DNA from: Bog-473 sp963736525
GTDB taxonomy: Bacteria; Actinomycetota; Acidimicrobiia; Acidimicrobiales; RAAP-2
Direction of reading: 5' to 3'
DNA: 64,000 nt
NCBI GenBank assembly: GCA_963736525.1
Contig: CAVTPF010000014.1
Span: 429,783-493,782, forward strand
Under the pieces are notes generated by a model. That model was not told where the DNA came from. It did not search any database and saw only the letters and a program-made list of their open reading frames with translations. Below are positions 42,684-50,409 of the stretch, piece by piece. The position numbers were made by a program, and so were the translations under genes. Position 1 is the stretch's first letter. The number at the start of each line of letters is the position of its first letter.

Positions 42684-43247
42684 CTAGCTGACGCGGCCGG
42701 CCACTCGGCACAGATGGAGGATGGTTGCGGGATCGATGACGTTGCTGTTCGAGTTGCCGGAGTTGAGGGCGAGTCCCAGGGCGATCAGCGCCAACCATCC
42801 GAACCCGACGAGGATGCCCGCCAGCGCGAGACCGCTGCCGCGCTGCGTTCCGCCGGATCGCCTGATCTGTGAACGGGCGACGAAGCCGAGGATGATGCCC
42901 GGGAAGATGGGCAGAAAGAACAGCCCGGCACACGAGCAGATCAGCGAAGCAACGGCGAGGGCGTTCGTCTTCGGTGCCGCCGCAGTGCCGTAAGGCGGGA
43001 ACTGTCCCGAGCTGTCGTACGGCCCCGGTGTTCCTCCGTAGGTCGGTTGCCCCGGCGGCATCGTCCACTCGCTGCCGCCGTACGCCGGGGGACCCTGAGC
43101 AGCGGGTGTCACGGGCGGCGACGCGTTGGGTGGCGACGAAGCCGGGACGGTGGGACCCGTCGCGGGTGGTCCCGTCCACAGCTCGGGCGGATACCACTTG
43201 CCGTCGGACGCCAACCACCATCCCTCACCCTGCGAAGCGTCGCTCAT
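42684..43247 (-). CDS. DUF4190-like membrane protein with N-terminal WYPPE motif
   Basis: A 187-residue protein. The first residues hold GEGWWLASDGKWYPPE, a short Trp-rich motif common to actinobacterial membrane proteins of the DUF2510 type. A Pro/Gly/Tyr-rich linker (about 25-95) leads to two hydrophobic spans, the first starting ALAVASLICSCAGLFFLPIF and the second SGLALAGILVGFGWLALIAL, resembling the DUF4190 domain. ATG 43247 (MSDASQ) is chosen; the frame upstream to 43361 looks non-coding. A membrane location is clear; the function is not. Confidence 0.82.
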   Translation of the reverse strand: MSDASQGEGWWLASDGKWYPPELWTGPPATGPTVPASSPPNASPPVTPAAQGPPAYGGSEWTMPPGQPTYGGTPGPYDSSGQFPPYGTAAAPKTNALAVASLICSCAGLFFLPIFPGIILGFVARSQIRRSGGTQRGSGLALAGILVGFGWLALIALGLALNSGNSNSNVIDPATILHLCRVAGRVS

Positions 43248-43318
43248 GCCCGTGACCGTTCCGTTGGTGCTCAGTGCAGCACGCGAGCATACGGTGCACG
43301 CCTCTGGTGTGCCGTGAC

Positions 43319-43594
43319 TCACGACGTGTACGGGCAGTGTCGGCACCGCGATCCACAGCACGATCCCCGCCGGGCCAGGTATCCGGCCGTCAGCACGAAC
43401 AGTCCCGAGCGCGGATCGACGTAGGTATCAGCCCCCGCCCGCAGCGCCTCGTCATGGGCCCGGATGATGTCGTCGTAGCGCGGATCGTCCGGAGGCAACC
43501 GGTCGTACGGCAGCTCGGAAAGCGGCCTGTCGGCGAGCGGCTCCACCCCGGGCGAGTTCAGGCCGGTCGTCGTGTCGTATCCCGGCTCGCCCAT
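43319..43594 (-). CDS. DUF5522 family protein
   Basis: A 91-residue small protein. The C-terminal segment has TYVDPRSGLFVLTAGYLARR followed by GSCCGSRCRHCPY, a pattern I associate with DUF5522: a four-Cys cluster that likely binds metal. Residues 1-50 are acidic and variable (PLSELPYDRLPPDDPRYDDI). ATG 43594 is chosen. It lies between the DUF4190-like gene and HU, all on the minus strand. Its function is unknown; some members lie near helicase or ATPase genes. Confidence 0.83.
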   Translation of the reverse strand: MGEPGYDTTTGLNSPGVEPLADRPLSELPYDRLPPDDPRYDDIIRAHDEALRAGADTYVDPRSGLFVLTAGYLARRGSCCGSRCRHCPYTS

Positions 43595-43658
43595 GCGGCG
43601 GCGACCACGCGGCGACCGCCCTGCCCGGCCCCCTGTCGTCGGGACCGGGCAGACGACG

Positions 43659-44153
43659 CTACCTCTTGACAGCCCTCTTGGCCGGAGCCTTGCGCGCGGT
43701 GGTCGCCTTCCTGGCGGCGGCCTTCTTCGCCGGGGCCTTCTTCGCCGGGGCCTTCTTCGCCGGGGCCTTCTTGGCCGGGGCCCGCGTGGCGGCGACGGGA
43801 GCGGAGGACTTGCCCGCGGCGGCGACGGCGGCGTCAAGGGTGGGGAAGGCGCCCTTGACCAGCTTGGGCGCCTTGGCGGGGGCAAGCACCGCGTCCTTGA
43901 ACGCCTTGACGGGCGTGATGCGGGCCTTCTTCGAGGCCTTGATGCGGATGGCCTCACCCGTTGCCGGGTTTCGGCCCATGCGCGCCGGCCGATCGACCTT
44001 GACGAACTTGGCGAAGCCGGGAATGGAGACCGGCTCACCCTTGGCCACGACGGCGGTGACGACGTCCGTGAATCCTTCGATGACGGTTATGACGGTCTTC
44101 AGCTCGACATCGGCCTGGACTGCGACAGCTTTTGCTAGTTCTCGCTTGTTCAT
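43659..44153 (-). CDS. hup: HU family nucleoid protein with lysine-rich tail
   Basis: A 165-residue HU/HupB-type DNA-binding protein. MNKRELAKAVAVQADVELKT is the family start, GFTDVVTAVVAKGEPVSIPG and FAKFVKVDRPARMGRNPATG are core strands and the arm, and GEAIRIKASKKARITPVKAF closes it. After residue 90 the protein has a long Ala/Lys/Pro tail of PAKKA units, as in mycobacterial HupB, which binds DNA non-specifically and compacts the nucleoid. ATG 44153 is preferred to 44201, whose extra 16 residues look spurious. The tail is coded by four 15-base repeats at 43721-43780. Confidence 0.93.
   Translation of the reverse strand: MNKRELAKAVAVQADVELKTVITVIEGFTDVVTAVVAKGEPVSIPGFAKFVKVDRPARMGRNPATGEAIRIKASKKARITPVKAFKDAVLAPAKAPKLVKGAFPTLDAAVAAAGKSSAPVAATRAPAKKAPAKKAPAKKAPAKKAAARKATTARKAPAKRAVKR
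43721..43780. repeat. Four 15-base tandem repeats in the HU tail
   Basis: Units of CCTTCTTCGCCGGGG at 43721-43735, 43736-43750, 43751-43765 and 43766-43780 (the last with one change) code for successive PAKKA units on the minus strand. Slippage could change tail length. Confidence 0.9.
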
Positions 44154-44300
44154 GGCGCCCATTCTGGCCGACGCGCACCCTCTCATGCACATCTTTCCCA
44201 CCTTTTGGTCGGACTTTCTGCTTCCATCGCCGCTTGCATGTGCTCGGTCACCCGCGGAGAGGGCGCCCTCGGAGGCGGCGGCACGTGCCTCCGTCGGCGG

Positions 44301-44807
44301 CTACGGCAGCAGCTGGCCCCAGTAGGGGCGGTTGGCTCGGCTCTTCTGGACGAGGATGATCACCGTTCCCCACGGGTCGTGGCACCACGTCGTTTTCAGC
44401 CCGGCCACGTCGGCTATGCCGCGTGTCAAGAACTCCACGCCCCGGGACTCGAGGTCGGCCCGGGTCGATAGGAGGTCGTCGCAGAGGATGCCGATGTGTG
44501 TCACGCCGACCATCGTGAGCGAGCGCTGATCGTTCTGGGCGGTGCCCCCGTCAACCGCGGGGTACTCGATGAGCTCCATCACGCGGTCGTCCCGACCGAA
44601 GCCGACGATGGCCGCCTTCACGACGACTGGGGACGGGATGAGCTCGCCCATGTCCCGTTCGATCTGCGGGCCCTCCATGCGGTAGGGCGGCGAAAGGACC
44701 CGGAGCCCGAGGACCTCGGAGTACCACCGGACGGCTGACTCCACGTCGGGGACGCAGACTGCCGTGTGGGCAAATCCGGTCAGCACCTGGTCAGCGTACG
44801 CCGCCAC
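44301..44807 (-). CDS. VOC superfamily protein (methylmalonyl-CoA epimerase/glyoxalase-like)
   Basis: A 168-residue protein. VLTGFAHTAVCVPDVESAVR begins the first module with the metal His, VGVTHIGILCDDLLSTRADL the second, and CHDPWGTVIILVQKS the last strand. The final acidic ligand position is less clear than in the other VOC genes here. GTG 44807 is chosen because the frame before it is Arg-rich. It is a single gene between HU and a small membrane protein. The substrate is unknown. Confidence 0.82.
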   Translation of the reverse strand: MAAYADQVLTGFAHTAVCVPDVESAVRWYSEVLGLRVLSPPYRMEGPQIERDMGELIPSPVVVKAAIVGFGRDDRVMELIEYPAVDGGTAQNDQRSLTMVGVTHIGILCDDLLSTRADLESRGVEFLTRGIADVAGLKTTWCHDPWGTVIILVQKSRANRPYWGQLLP

Positions 44808-44844
44808 GGGGCGCTCCCGACGCCTCTCTGCGCGGCGGGATCCC

Positions 44845-45027
44845 CTAGCTCCAGCGCGCGATCTCGTGCCGCAGTCGCTTGTTCCAGATCCGGGCGTGGA
44901 AGTTGACCCGGCGTTCAACCTTGCGCATCACGATGATGCTCACGAACACCAGGGGCGCGAAAAAGGCCGAGAGTGCACTCAAGGCGACAATGCGGGGACT
45001 GCCCAGCTTTCTCGGCGACCTGTTCAT
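44845..45027 (-). CDS. Small single-span membrane protein
   Basis: A 60-residue protein with one hydrophobic span (IVALSALSAFFAPLVFVSII) and a positively charged C-terminal half (VMRKVERRVNFHARIWNKRL). ATG 45027 is the only start. No family recognised. It is divergent from the larger membrane protein at 45144-46443, and the two could share a promoter region. Support is limited to the membrane span and charge pattern. Confidence 0.55.
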   Translation of the reverse strand: MNRSPRKLGSPRIVALSALSAFFAPLVFVSIIVMRKVERRVNFHARIWNKRLRHEIARWS

Positions 45028-45249
45028 GCCCTAGTCATAGTCGCGACACTCGCTCCGCACCAGGGCCATGGGGCCTCAGGATACTTGGCACAAGGGCCGT
45101 TTGGCGCTATGCAATGGGACGTGAGCCTGGGCAGATGGACGACATGACCTCCGAAGACGCGTCGGACGGCGGCGGCCGGTCGGTGGAGGTCGTTCCCAAG
45201 AAGACCCCCCGCGCGGCGGACGCGCCGGATTTCCGCGTGGATCCTGGTC

Positions 45250-46443
45250 GTGCTGGCGTCGCTGCTCATCCCGGTTTCGGTGATTTCGGTGTGGGCGATA
45301 CGCACGGTGACCAACACCGATCAGTACGTCGCCACGATGGCGCCGTTGGCTCGGAATTCGATCATCGTTGACCACCTGGCCGCGAAGGCGACGGACGAGC
45401 TCTTCTCGACGCACATCGTGCAAGACAAGGTGACGGCGGCGCTTCCGCCGAAGGCGAAGCCGATCGTGACGCCGATCGTGGCGGAAGTGCACAACTACGT
45501 CTACGGCCTCGCCCTCCAGGTCTTCCAGAGCCCCAAGTTCGGCCAGCTGTGGGACTTTCTCAATCGGCATAGCCACGATGCCGTGGTCGACGTCCTGACC
45601 GGGAAGCAGTCGCCGCTCACGAAGAAGTTGGAGAAGGGCGGTGCGATCGTCGTCAACGTCACGCCTGCGCTCAACAACCTCATCACGGAGGCAAATTCAC
45701 ACGGTGTCACGCTGTTCAACCCGCTCAAGCCGATCCTGACCAAGGGCGACAGCCTGGGCGTGACCGTCGTCTCGAAATCGCAGGTCTCGAAATTCTCGGG
45801 GCTGTTCAACCTGATCGTGACCCTGAAATGGGTGATTCCGATCGTCGCCCTGGTGCTCGGGATCCTCGGCATCGTGGTTGCCGTCGACCACCGAAAGACC
45901 CTGCTCAGGTTGGCAATCGGAGTGGCTCTCGTCACCTTGCTGTTATTGGCCGGGCTCTCGGCGGGGCGCATCACCTTCCTCAATCAGGCCTCTGGCCACG
46001 CCTTCAACCGACAGGTGGCTGGCGCGGTCTGGGACACGCTGCTCCGCTTCCTCAAGACAGATCTGCGCTGGATGCTCCTCGTGTCGGTCCTGGTCGCGCT
46101 CGCGGCCTGGCTCGCCGGACCTGCCCGCTACGCCGTGTGGATCCGCTCGACCTGCGCCCGAGGTGGCCGGTGGGTTGCCGCCCAGACCCGGGGGCTGACG
46201 GCAGGCGCCGGGCGCGCCGCGGCCGGCTCGGATCGCGCGCGTAGCAGTGGAGCGTGGATTCTGGAACACCTGAACGGACTGCGCATCGTGGGCGTGGTCG
46301 TCGCAGCGCTCTTCATCGTCTTCGGGGGCAATCTGACGGGGTGGGGGCTCCTGGTCATCGTGATCGTGCTCGCCGTGTATCTCGGGCTCCTGCAGCTCGT
46401 CGCGGCCTGGGCTCGCAAGGTATCGACCCCGGTGGTGACCTGA
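45250..46443 (+). CDS. Hypothetical membrane protein with probable N-terminal frameshift
   Basis: The intact frame has 397 residues from GTG 45250 and ends at 46443. It begins in the middle of a hydrophobic span (VVLASLLIPVSVISVWAIR), has a 150-residue extracytoplasmic-type segment, then four further spans (for example WVIPIVALVLGILGIVVAV and IVGVVVAALFIVFGGNLTGW). A typical cytosolic start, MTSEDASDGGGRSVEVVPKK, lies in another frame at ATG 45144. Removing one base of the C6 run at 45205-45210 would join it in frame with RRTRRISAWILVVLASLL. The real gene is therefore probably 45144-46443. Function is unknown. Confidence 0.72.
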   Translation: MLASLLIPVSVISVWAIRTVTNTDQYVATMAPLARNSIIVDHLAAKATDELFSTHIVQDKVTAALPPKAKPIVTPIVAEVHNYVYGLALQVFQSPKFGQLWDFLNRHSHDAVVDVLTGKQSPLTKKLEKGGAIVVNVTPALNNLITEANSHGVTLFNPLKPILTKGDSLGVTVVSKSQVSKFSGLFNLIVTLKWVIPIVALVLGILGIVVAVDHRKTLLRLAIGVALVTLLLLAGLSAGRITFLNQASGHAFNRQVAGAVWDTLLRFLKTDLRWMLLVSVLVALAAWLAGPARYAVWIRSTCARGGRWVAAQTRGLTAGAGRAAAGSDRARSSGAWILEHLNGLRIVGVVVAALFIVFGGNLTGWGLLVIVIVLAVYLGLLQLVAAWARKVSTPVVT

Positions 46444-46588
46444 AGCCTTCGTGGTCGCGGATGGGACCTTCGTCCCTAGCTCGGGCACGGCTCGAAGCGC
46501 ACACTGTGATCCACATGTCAGATGGCCGTCGGGTGGCGGGCAGACCCAGAGCGGCCCCGGACGGGTCGCAGAAGGGGAGATGGTCGAG

Positions 46589-46777
46589 ATGGCAGCTGTC
46601 ACGTCGATCGTGGGACCGGTCGCACTCCTCGTGGCCGGCTTCGCAGCGTGATACGCGATCTGGCGACGCCGGTTCAACTCGTCCCTCAATCGGGTGCCCA
46701 TCAGGGTGGAGCGCTATGCGCAGGTCCGGCACGAGGGGGTCGAATTGGGTGAATGTTGCGACAACCCCCCACAGTGA
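46589..46777 (+). pseudogene. Small membrane protein gene interrupted by an in-frame TGA
   Basis: ATG 46589 has a GAAGGGGAG element in front. The frame reads MAAVTSIVGPVALLVAGFAA, one membrane span, then TGA at 46649, then continues open for 41 codons (YAIWRRRFNSSLNRVPIRVE and onwards) to TGA at 46775. The part after the stop continues the span-plus-basic pattern typical of small membrane proteins, so the first stop looks like a nonsense mutation (TGG or CGA to TGA) or a sequencing error. If real, the product is only 20 residues. Confidence 0.45.
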
Positions 46778-46882
46778 CGCCCTCCGAGGCGTAGGTCCCT
46801 TTCGCCTCCGGATGCGGCCACAGAACCCGAGCCCATGTCCGATTCTTATGTTGTCCTTATCCGTGACCCGTAGCCTGGTGCC

Positions 46883-47227
46883 ATGCGGTTGAGGTGGCGC
46901 GTCGGTCTGGTGGCGATCATCGCCGCTGCTGTTCTCGGTGGCTTCATGCCGCACGGCGTACTCTCCGCGGCCGATCGAACCGCCACCGAAATGGTGCAGA
47001 TGGCCGAATCACCGGTGTCCATGCCGTTGAACTGCATGGACGTCACGTGCGGAAAGGGCAGTCCAGCAGTGGCGTCACCCACGCCGATGGTTGCGTTGGC
47101 CGCGCTGACGGCAGGCATGGCCGCTGCCGCCGTGGCCATTGCGGGCATCCGGCGCCAGCGGCGCCAGGTCGTGGCGTTGCCGGCGGGCGCACCCGATCCG
47201 CTGTTCCGCCCACCTCAGTTCTCCTAG
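46883..47227 (+). CDS. Small secreted or membrane protein
   Basis: A 114-residue protein. LRWRVGLVAIIAAAVLGGFM is a signal or membrane span, a short segment with MPLNCMDVTCGKG (two Cys five residues apart) follows, then VALAALTAGMAAAAVAIAGI is a second span with a basic end. It lies 150 bases before the DUF929 and VKOR genes, and its Cys pair could be a substrate or partner of that disulfide system; this is inference. It could also be a DUF2946-like metal-resistance protein. Family unknown. Confidence 0.6.
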   Translation: MRLRWRVGLVAIIAAAVLGGFMPHGVLSAADRTATEMVQMAESPVSMPLNCMDVTCGKGSPAVASPTPMVALAALTAGMAAAAVAIAGIRRQRRQVVALPAGAPDPLFRPPQFS

Positions 47228-47377
47228 CTCGGAACTGCGCGTCCGGCGTCGCCCCACCCGTCCTCTCGAGGGCCTGGTTGCGCCGTGCGATCCCGTCAGT
47301 CTGCGGGCCCCTAGGGCCTCGTATCGAGCATCCGAGGGCGTGCGCCATCGCCGCCCCGGTCGAACCAGGAGAACGAA

Positions 47378-48460
47378 ATGTCGAAATCAACCACAGGGCG
47401 GTCGCCGTCGGCGCGACCGGCCACGAAGAACCCCTCCAACGGTGTTCAGTCAGCGCCACGACCGCCCGGCGCGAGGCCTGCGGGCAAACCCACACCTCCG
47501 AGGACAACGGGGCGGTCCCGGGCGAAGAGGCCTGCGACGCCCGCCACGCGACGAGGCAGCAACAGGGCGGCGCCGCCGAAGCGGAACAACGTCAAGGCGG
47601 CGAGCTTCCGCTCACGCCACCCGGTGGTCACGGCACTGGTGCCCGTGGGGCTGGTGGTGGCTGCGATCGCCACGATGGTGGTCATAAAGGCCACGGGAGG
47701 CTCGTCCGGACCGGCGGCGTCCTCCCACCTCGCGGCGGGCGGCTCGGCCTCTGCGGCCGATCCTGGGACCACCGCCTTGTCCTCGACCGTCGTGTCGGCG
47801 TTGTCAGTGCCGCCGTCGACCCTCGACGTTGTGGGCAGCCCGGGGAATGTCGTCCCCCCCAGCCGGACCAGCAGCGGCTCCATCCTCCAAGGTGCGGACG
47901 GAAAGCCCCAGATCATCTACGTCGGTGCTGAGTACTGCCCCTATTGTGCGGCGGAGCGCTGGGCCATTGCCGTGGCGTTGTCGCGCTTCGGGACGTTTTC
48001 CAACCTTTCGGGCACTTCGTCCGCCAGCGGTGACGTCTACCCCAGCACGCAGACGCTGTCGTTCTACGGCTCCACATACTCCAGCCCGTACCTCGACTTC
48101 CAATCCGTCGAGGAGGCCACCAATCAGCAGGTCGGCAACACGTATCAGGCACTGCAGTCGCCAACGGCTGCCGAGAGCGCGCTCTTGGCCAGCTACGACT
48201 CCCAGGGGAGCATCCCGTTCCTGGACATTGGCAACAAGTTCGTCATCACGGGTGCCAGTTACTCGCCGCAGGTGTTGCAGGGCCTGTCGCGGACGCAGAT
48301 CGCTGACCAGCTCAAGGATCCCTCCAGCGCGGTCGCCCAATCGATCGACGGGACAGCCAACAACATCACCGCGGCGATCTGCAGCGTGACCGGCAACCAG
48401 CCGACCAGCGTGTGCACCTCGCCGGCGATCGCGGCGATCGCCAAGAAGCTGGGGGCCTGA
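47378..48460 (+). CDS. DUF929 thioredoxin-like protein with CPYC motif
   Basis: A 360-residue membrane-anchored protein. The first 75 residues are Pro/Arg/Lys-rich and cytosolic, VVTALVPVGLVVAAIATMVV is the anchor, and the outer domain has a thioredoxin-like fold with IIYVGAEYCPYCAAERWAIA near 180-200, the DUF929 signature. Other conserved features are SQGSIPFLDIGNKFVITGAS with a cis-Pro-type position. It probably acts as an oxidising or isomerising thiol-disulfide protein. It is followed at once by VKOR (TGATG overlap), which would reoxidise it. ATG 47378 has an AGGAGAACG element before it. Confidence 0.9.
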   Translation: MSKSTTGRSPSARPATKNPSNGVQSAPRPPGARPAGKPTPPRTTGRSRAKRPATPATRRGSNRAAPPKRNNVKAASFRSRHPVVTALVPVGLVVAAIATMVVIKATGGSSGPAASSHLAAGGSASAADPGTTALSSTVVSALSVPPSTLDVVGSPGNVVPPSRTSSGSILQGADGKPQIIYVGAEYCPYCAAERWAIAVALSRFGTFSNLSGTSSASGDVYPSTQTLSFYGSTYSSPYLDFQSVEEATNQQVGNTYQALQSPTAAESALLASYDSQGSIPFLDIGNKFVITGASYSPQVLQGLSRTQIADQLKDPSSAVAQSIDGTANNITAAICSVTGNQPTSVCTSPAIAAIAKKLGA

Positions 48461-48936
48461 TGATGGCGACGACGAGGTCACCGACGGCTCCCGCGTGGGG
48501 GCAGGCGGTGTCTCTCGGGCTCTCTCTCGTGGCGCTGGCCGTTGCCGCATACCTCACCGCGACCCACTACACGGATCCCGCGTCGCTGGCCTGCCCGGAT
48601 ACCGGGATCGTCAACTGCACGCTGGTGACCACCAGCTCGTGGTCCGTCGTGCTGGGGGTTCCGCTGGCGGTGCTCGGGCTGGTGTGGGCCGCCCTCATGA
48701 CGTGTCTCACCGTGCCGTGGGTCTGGCGTTCGGGTGACGTCTGGGTCGACCGTGTCCGCTTGGCGGTTTCGGGCGCCGGCGCAGCCATGGTCTTGTACCT
48801 GGTGTACGTCGAACTCTTCCGGATTGGCGCGATCTGCCTGTGGTGCACCGCGATGCACCTGACAGTGGTGTGCCTGTTCGGGGTGATCCTGGTGGCCCGG
48901 GCGGCCTCGAGAGGGGCGATTTCGGTCGGGGTCTGA
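48460..48936 (+). CDS. Vitamin K epoxide reductase family protein
   Basis: A 158-residue four-span protein. The redox pairs are the loop Cys in SLACPDTGIVNCTLV (two Cys) and the CXXC motif in GAICLWCTAMHL. LSLVALAVAAYLTATHY and VLGLVWAALMTCLTV are membrane spans. In bacteria VKOR replaces DsbB and oxidises a DsbA-like partner using quinone. The partner here is probably the DUF929 protein, whose TGA stop shares its A with this ATG. GTG or ATG 48463 is a neighbouring alternative start. Confidence 0.93.
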   Translation: MMATTRSPTAPAWGQAVSLGLSLVALAVAAYLTATHYTDPASLACPDTGIVNCTLVTTSSWSVVLGVPLAVLGLVWAALMTCLTVPWVWRSGDVWVDRVRLAVSGAGAAMVLYLVYVELFRIGAICLWCTAMHLTVVCLFGVILVARAASRGAISVGV

Positions 48937-49080
48937 GCGGGCTGGCGCCAGCGGTGGGGCGGAGGCACCCATGCGCGTGTGACCTTTGCCCCTATGGAGC
49001 GAACTCTCTGCTCTGCACAATGGCCGATATCGCCCGACTGTCCGAGCCGGAGCAGCGGGCGCGGTCTGGAGGAGACGGCA

Positions 49081-49494
49081 ATGCGGAAGCGGAAGCATCA
49101 AGCGGGCAGCAGCAGCCTGGTTTCCGAGTGTGAGGCATTTCTCAACGGCACGCTGGCGGAGTACTGGGAAGAGAGGGGGATCGCGGTTCCCGTCTGGGCC
49201 TGGACCAATCTGTTGGCCCACGGGGCCGAGCCCCTGATCGGCGAGTGCGTGACCCGGCAGACCCCCTCCCGGCGGTGGGTCCGCAGCTGGCGCGTCGCCC
49301 GCTCGTACCTGGCCAACGAGGTCATCGACCTCGTCGATTCGCAGTGCACGCTGGCTGACATGCAGTCCGGCGTGCTCGTCCCGCTCGAACTCGAGATGGC
49401 GGCTCGCTCTGACGTCAGTCGATGGACACCCCGCCAGTGGGTCGACGCGGTCGACCACGCCATCCGTGGCCAGCACTCGGATGTGGAGCAGTGA
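49081..49494 (+). CDS. Hypothetical protein
   Basis: A 137-residue soluble protein. It has LVSECEAFLNGTLAEYWEER and VWAWTNLLAHGAEPLIGECV near the N-terminus, and later SWRVARSYLANEVIDLVDSQ and TPRQWVDAVDHAIRGQHSD. Tryptophan is frequent. ATG 49081 is well supported by GGAGGAG ten bases before it. No family was recognised; the pattern is of a helical protein of unknown role. It sits between VKOR and the glycan-type cluster. Confidence 0.7.
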   Translation: MRKRKHQAGSSSLVSECEAFLNGTLAEYWEERGIAVPVWAWTNLLAHGAEPLIGECVTRQTPSRRWVRSWRVARSYLANEVIDLVDSQCTLADMQSGVLVPLELEMAARSDVSRWTPRQWVDAVDHAIRGQHSDVEQ

Positions 49495-49660
49495 CCTCAG
49501 CGCGCGGGTGCTGGCTGTTCTGATTTATGGGGCGGTGCGGTCCAACCAGCGCTCGACGGTTCGTGCCAGCGCCGGGAGCGGGTCGCGCGCCACGGAGCAC
49601 ACCGGGATGTCGCACCAAGACTGGTTGGCCTACATTCTTGGTAGGCGAGAGGAGAGTGCA

Positions 49661-50371
49661 ATGGGCACTGTGACGAACCGATCCAAGACCCCCGGCGTGC
49701 CCGTCCCCTCTGGTGGCCCTGCAACGGGCCACTTCCTGCAGCCGAAATGGGGGGAAAACCCCTGGGGCAATGGCTCCCTCCGCGACCGATTCGAGGTTGT
49801 CAGGCCTCTGATCAGCGGTGAGTCGGTACTCGATATCGGCTGCGCCTCACGGTACGGGAAGCCGGACTGGTTGCACGGACTCCTCAGCGAGCACGTGTCC
49901 GACCTTGTCGGCATCGACATCAATGAGAGCACGATCACGGCACTCCAGGCAGAAGGATTTGACGCCCGGCTGGCCGATGCCCGGAACTTCGATCTTGGGC
50001 GGACATTCGATACGGTCTTCGCCGGCGAGCTCATCGAGCACCTGGACGACGTCGGGGGATTCCTGACGAGCGTTCGGCGGCACCTCCGGCCCGAAGGCCG
50101 ACTCGTCCTCACGACACCGAATGCCTTCTATGTCGGGAACTTCGTCTACCGGTGGGGTGGCCACGGTCAGGTGCACCCCGAACATACGTGCTGGTTCTGC
50201 GAAGACACCCTTCGACACGTGCTCGAAATCAACGGCTTCCGGGCCACGATTTCCTTTACCGGGCACACGAGCCCGACGCGCCTGCGGAAGATGGCGACGT
50301 TTTCGGCGCAACATCTTCTGCCACCTCGACTCGCGCTTGACACGCTGGTGGCGGTTGCAACCGTCGCGTGA
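49661..50371 (+). CDS. Class I SAM-dependent methyltransferase
   Basis: A 236-residue methyltransferase. Motif I is ESVLDIGCASRYGKPDWLHG, the acidic strand-2 end is LVGIDINESTITALQAEGF, and motif IV/post-I is TFDTVFAGELIEHLDDVGGF. LRPEGRLVLTTPNAFYVGNF closes the core. ATG 49661 is chosen (GAGGAGAG upstream); the long frame from 49466 is unlikely. It resembles methyltransferases of polysaccharide or lipid clusters. It is convergent with the GT-C-like gene at 50410. Confidence 0.87.
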   Translation: MGTVTNRSKTPGVPVPSGGPATGHFLQPKWGENPWGNGSLRDRFEVVRPLISGESVLDIGCASRYGKPDWLHGLLSEHVSDLVGIDINESTITALQAEGFDARLADARNFDLGRTFDTVFAGELIEHLDDVGGFLTSVRRHLRPEGRLVLTTPNAFYVGNFVYRWGGHGQVHPEHTCWFCEDTLRHVLEINGFRATISFTGHTSPTRLRKMATFSAQHLLPPRLALDTLVAVATVA

Positions 50372-50409
50372 GCTCTTCGGTTGCGGCTGACTCGGCGGGC
50401 CGATCCCAC

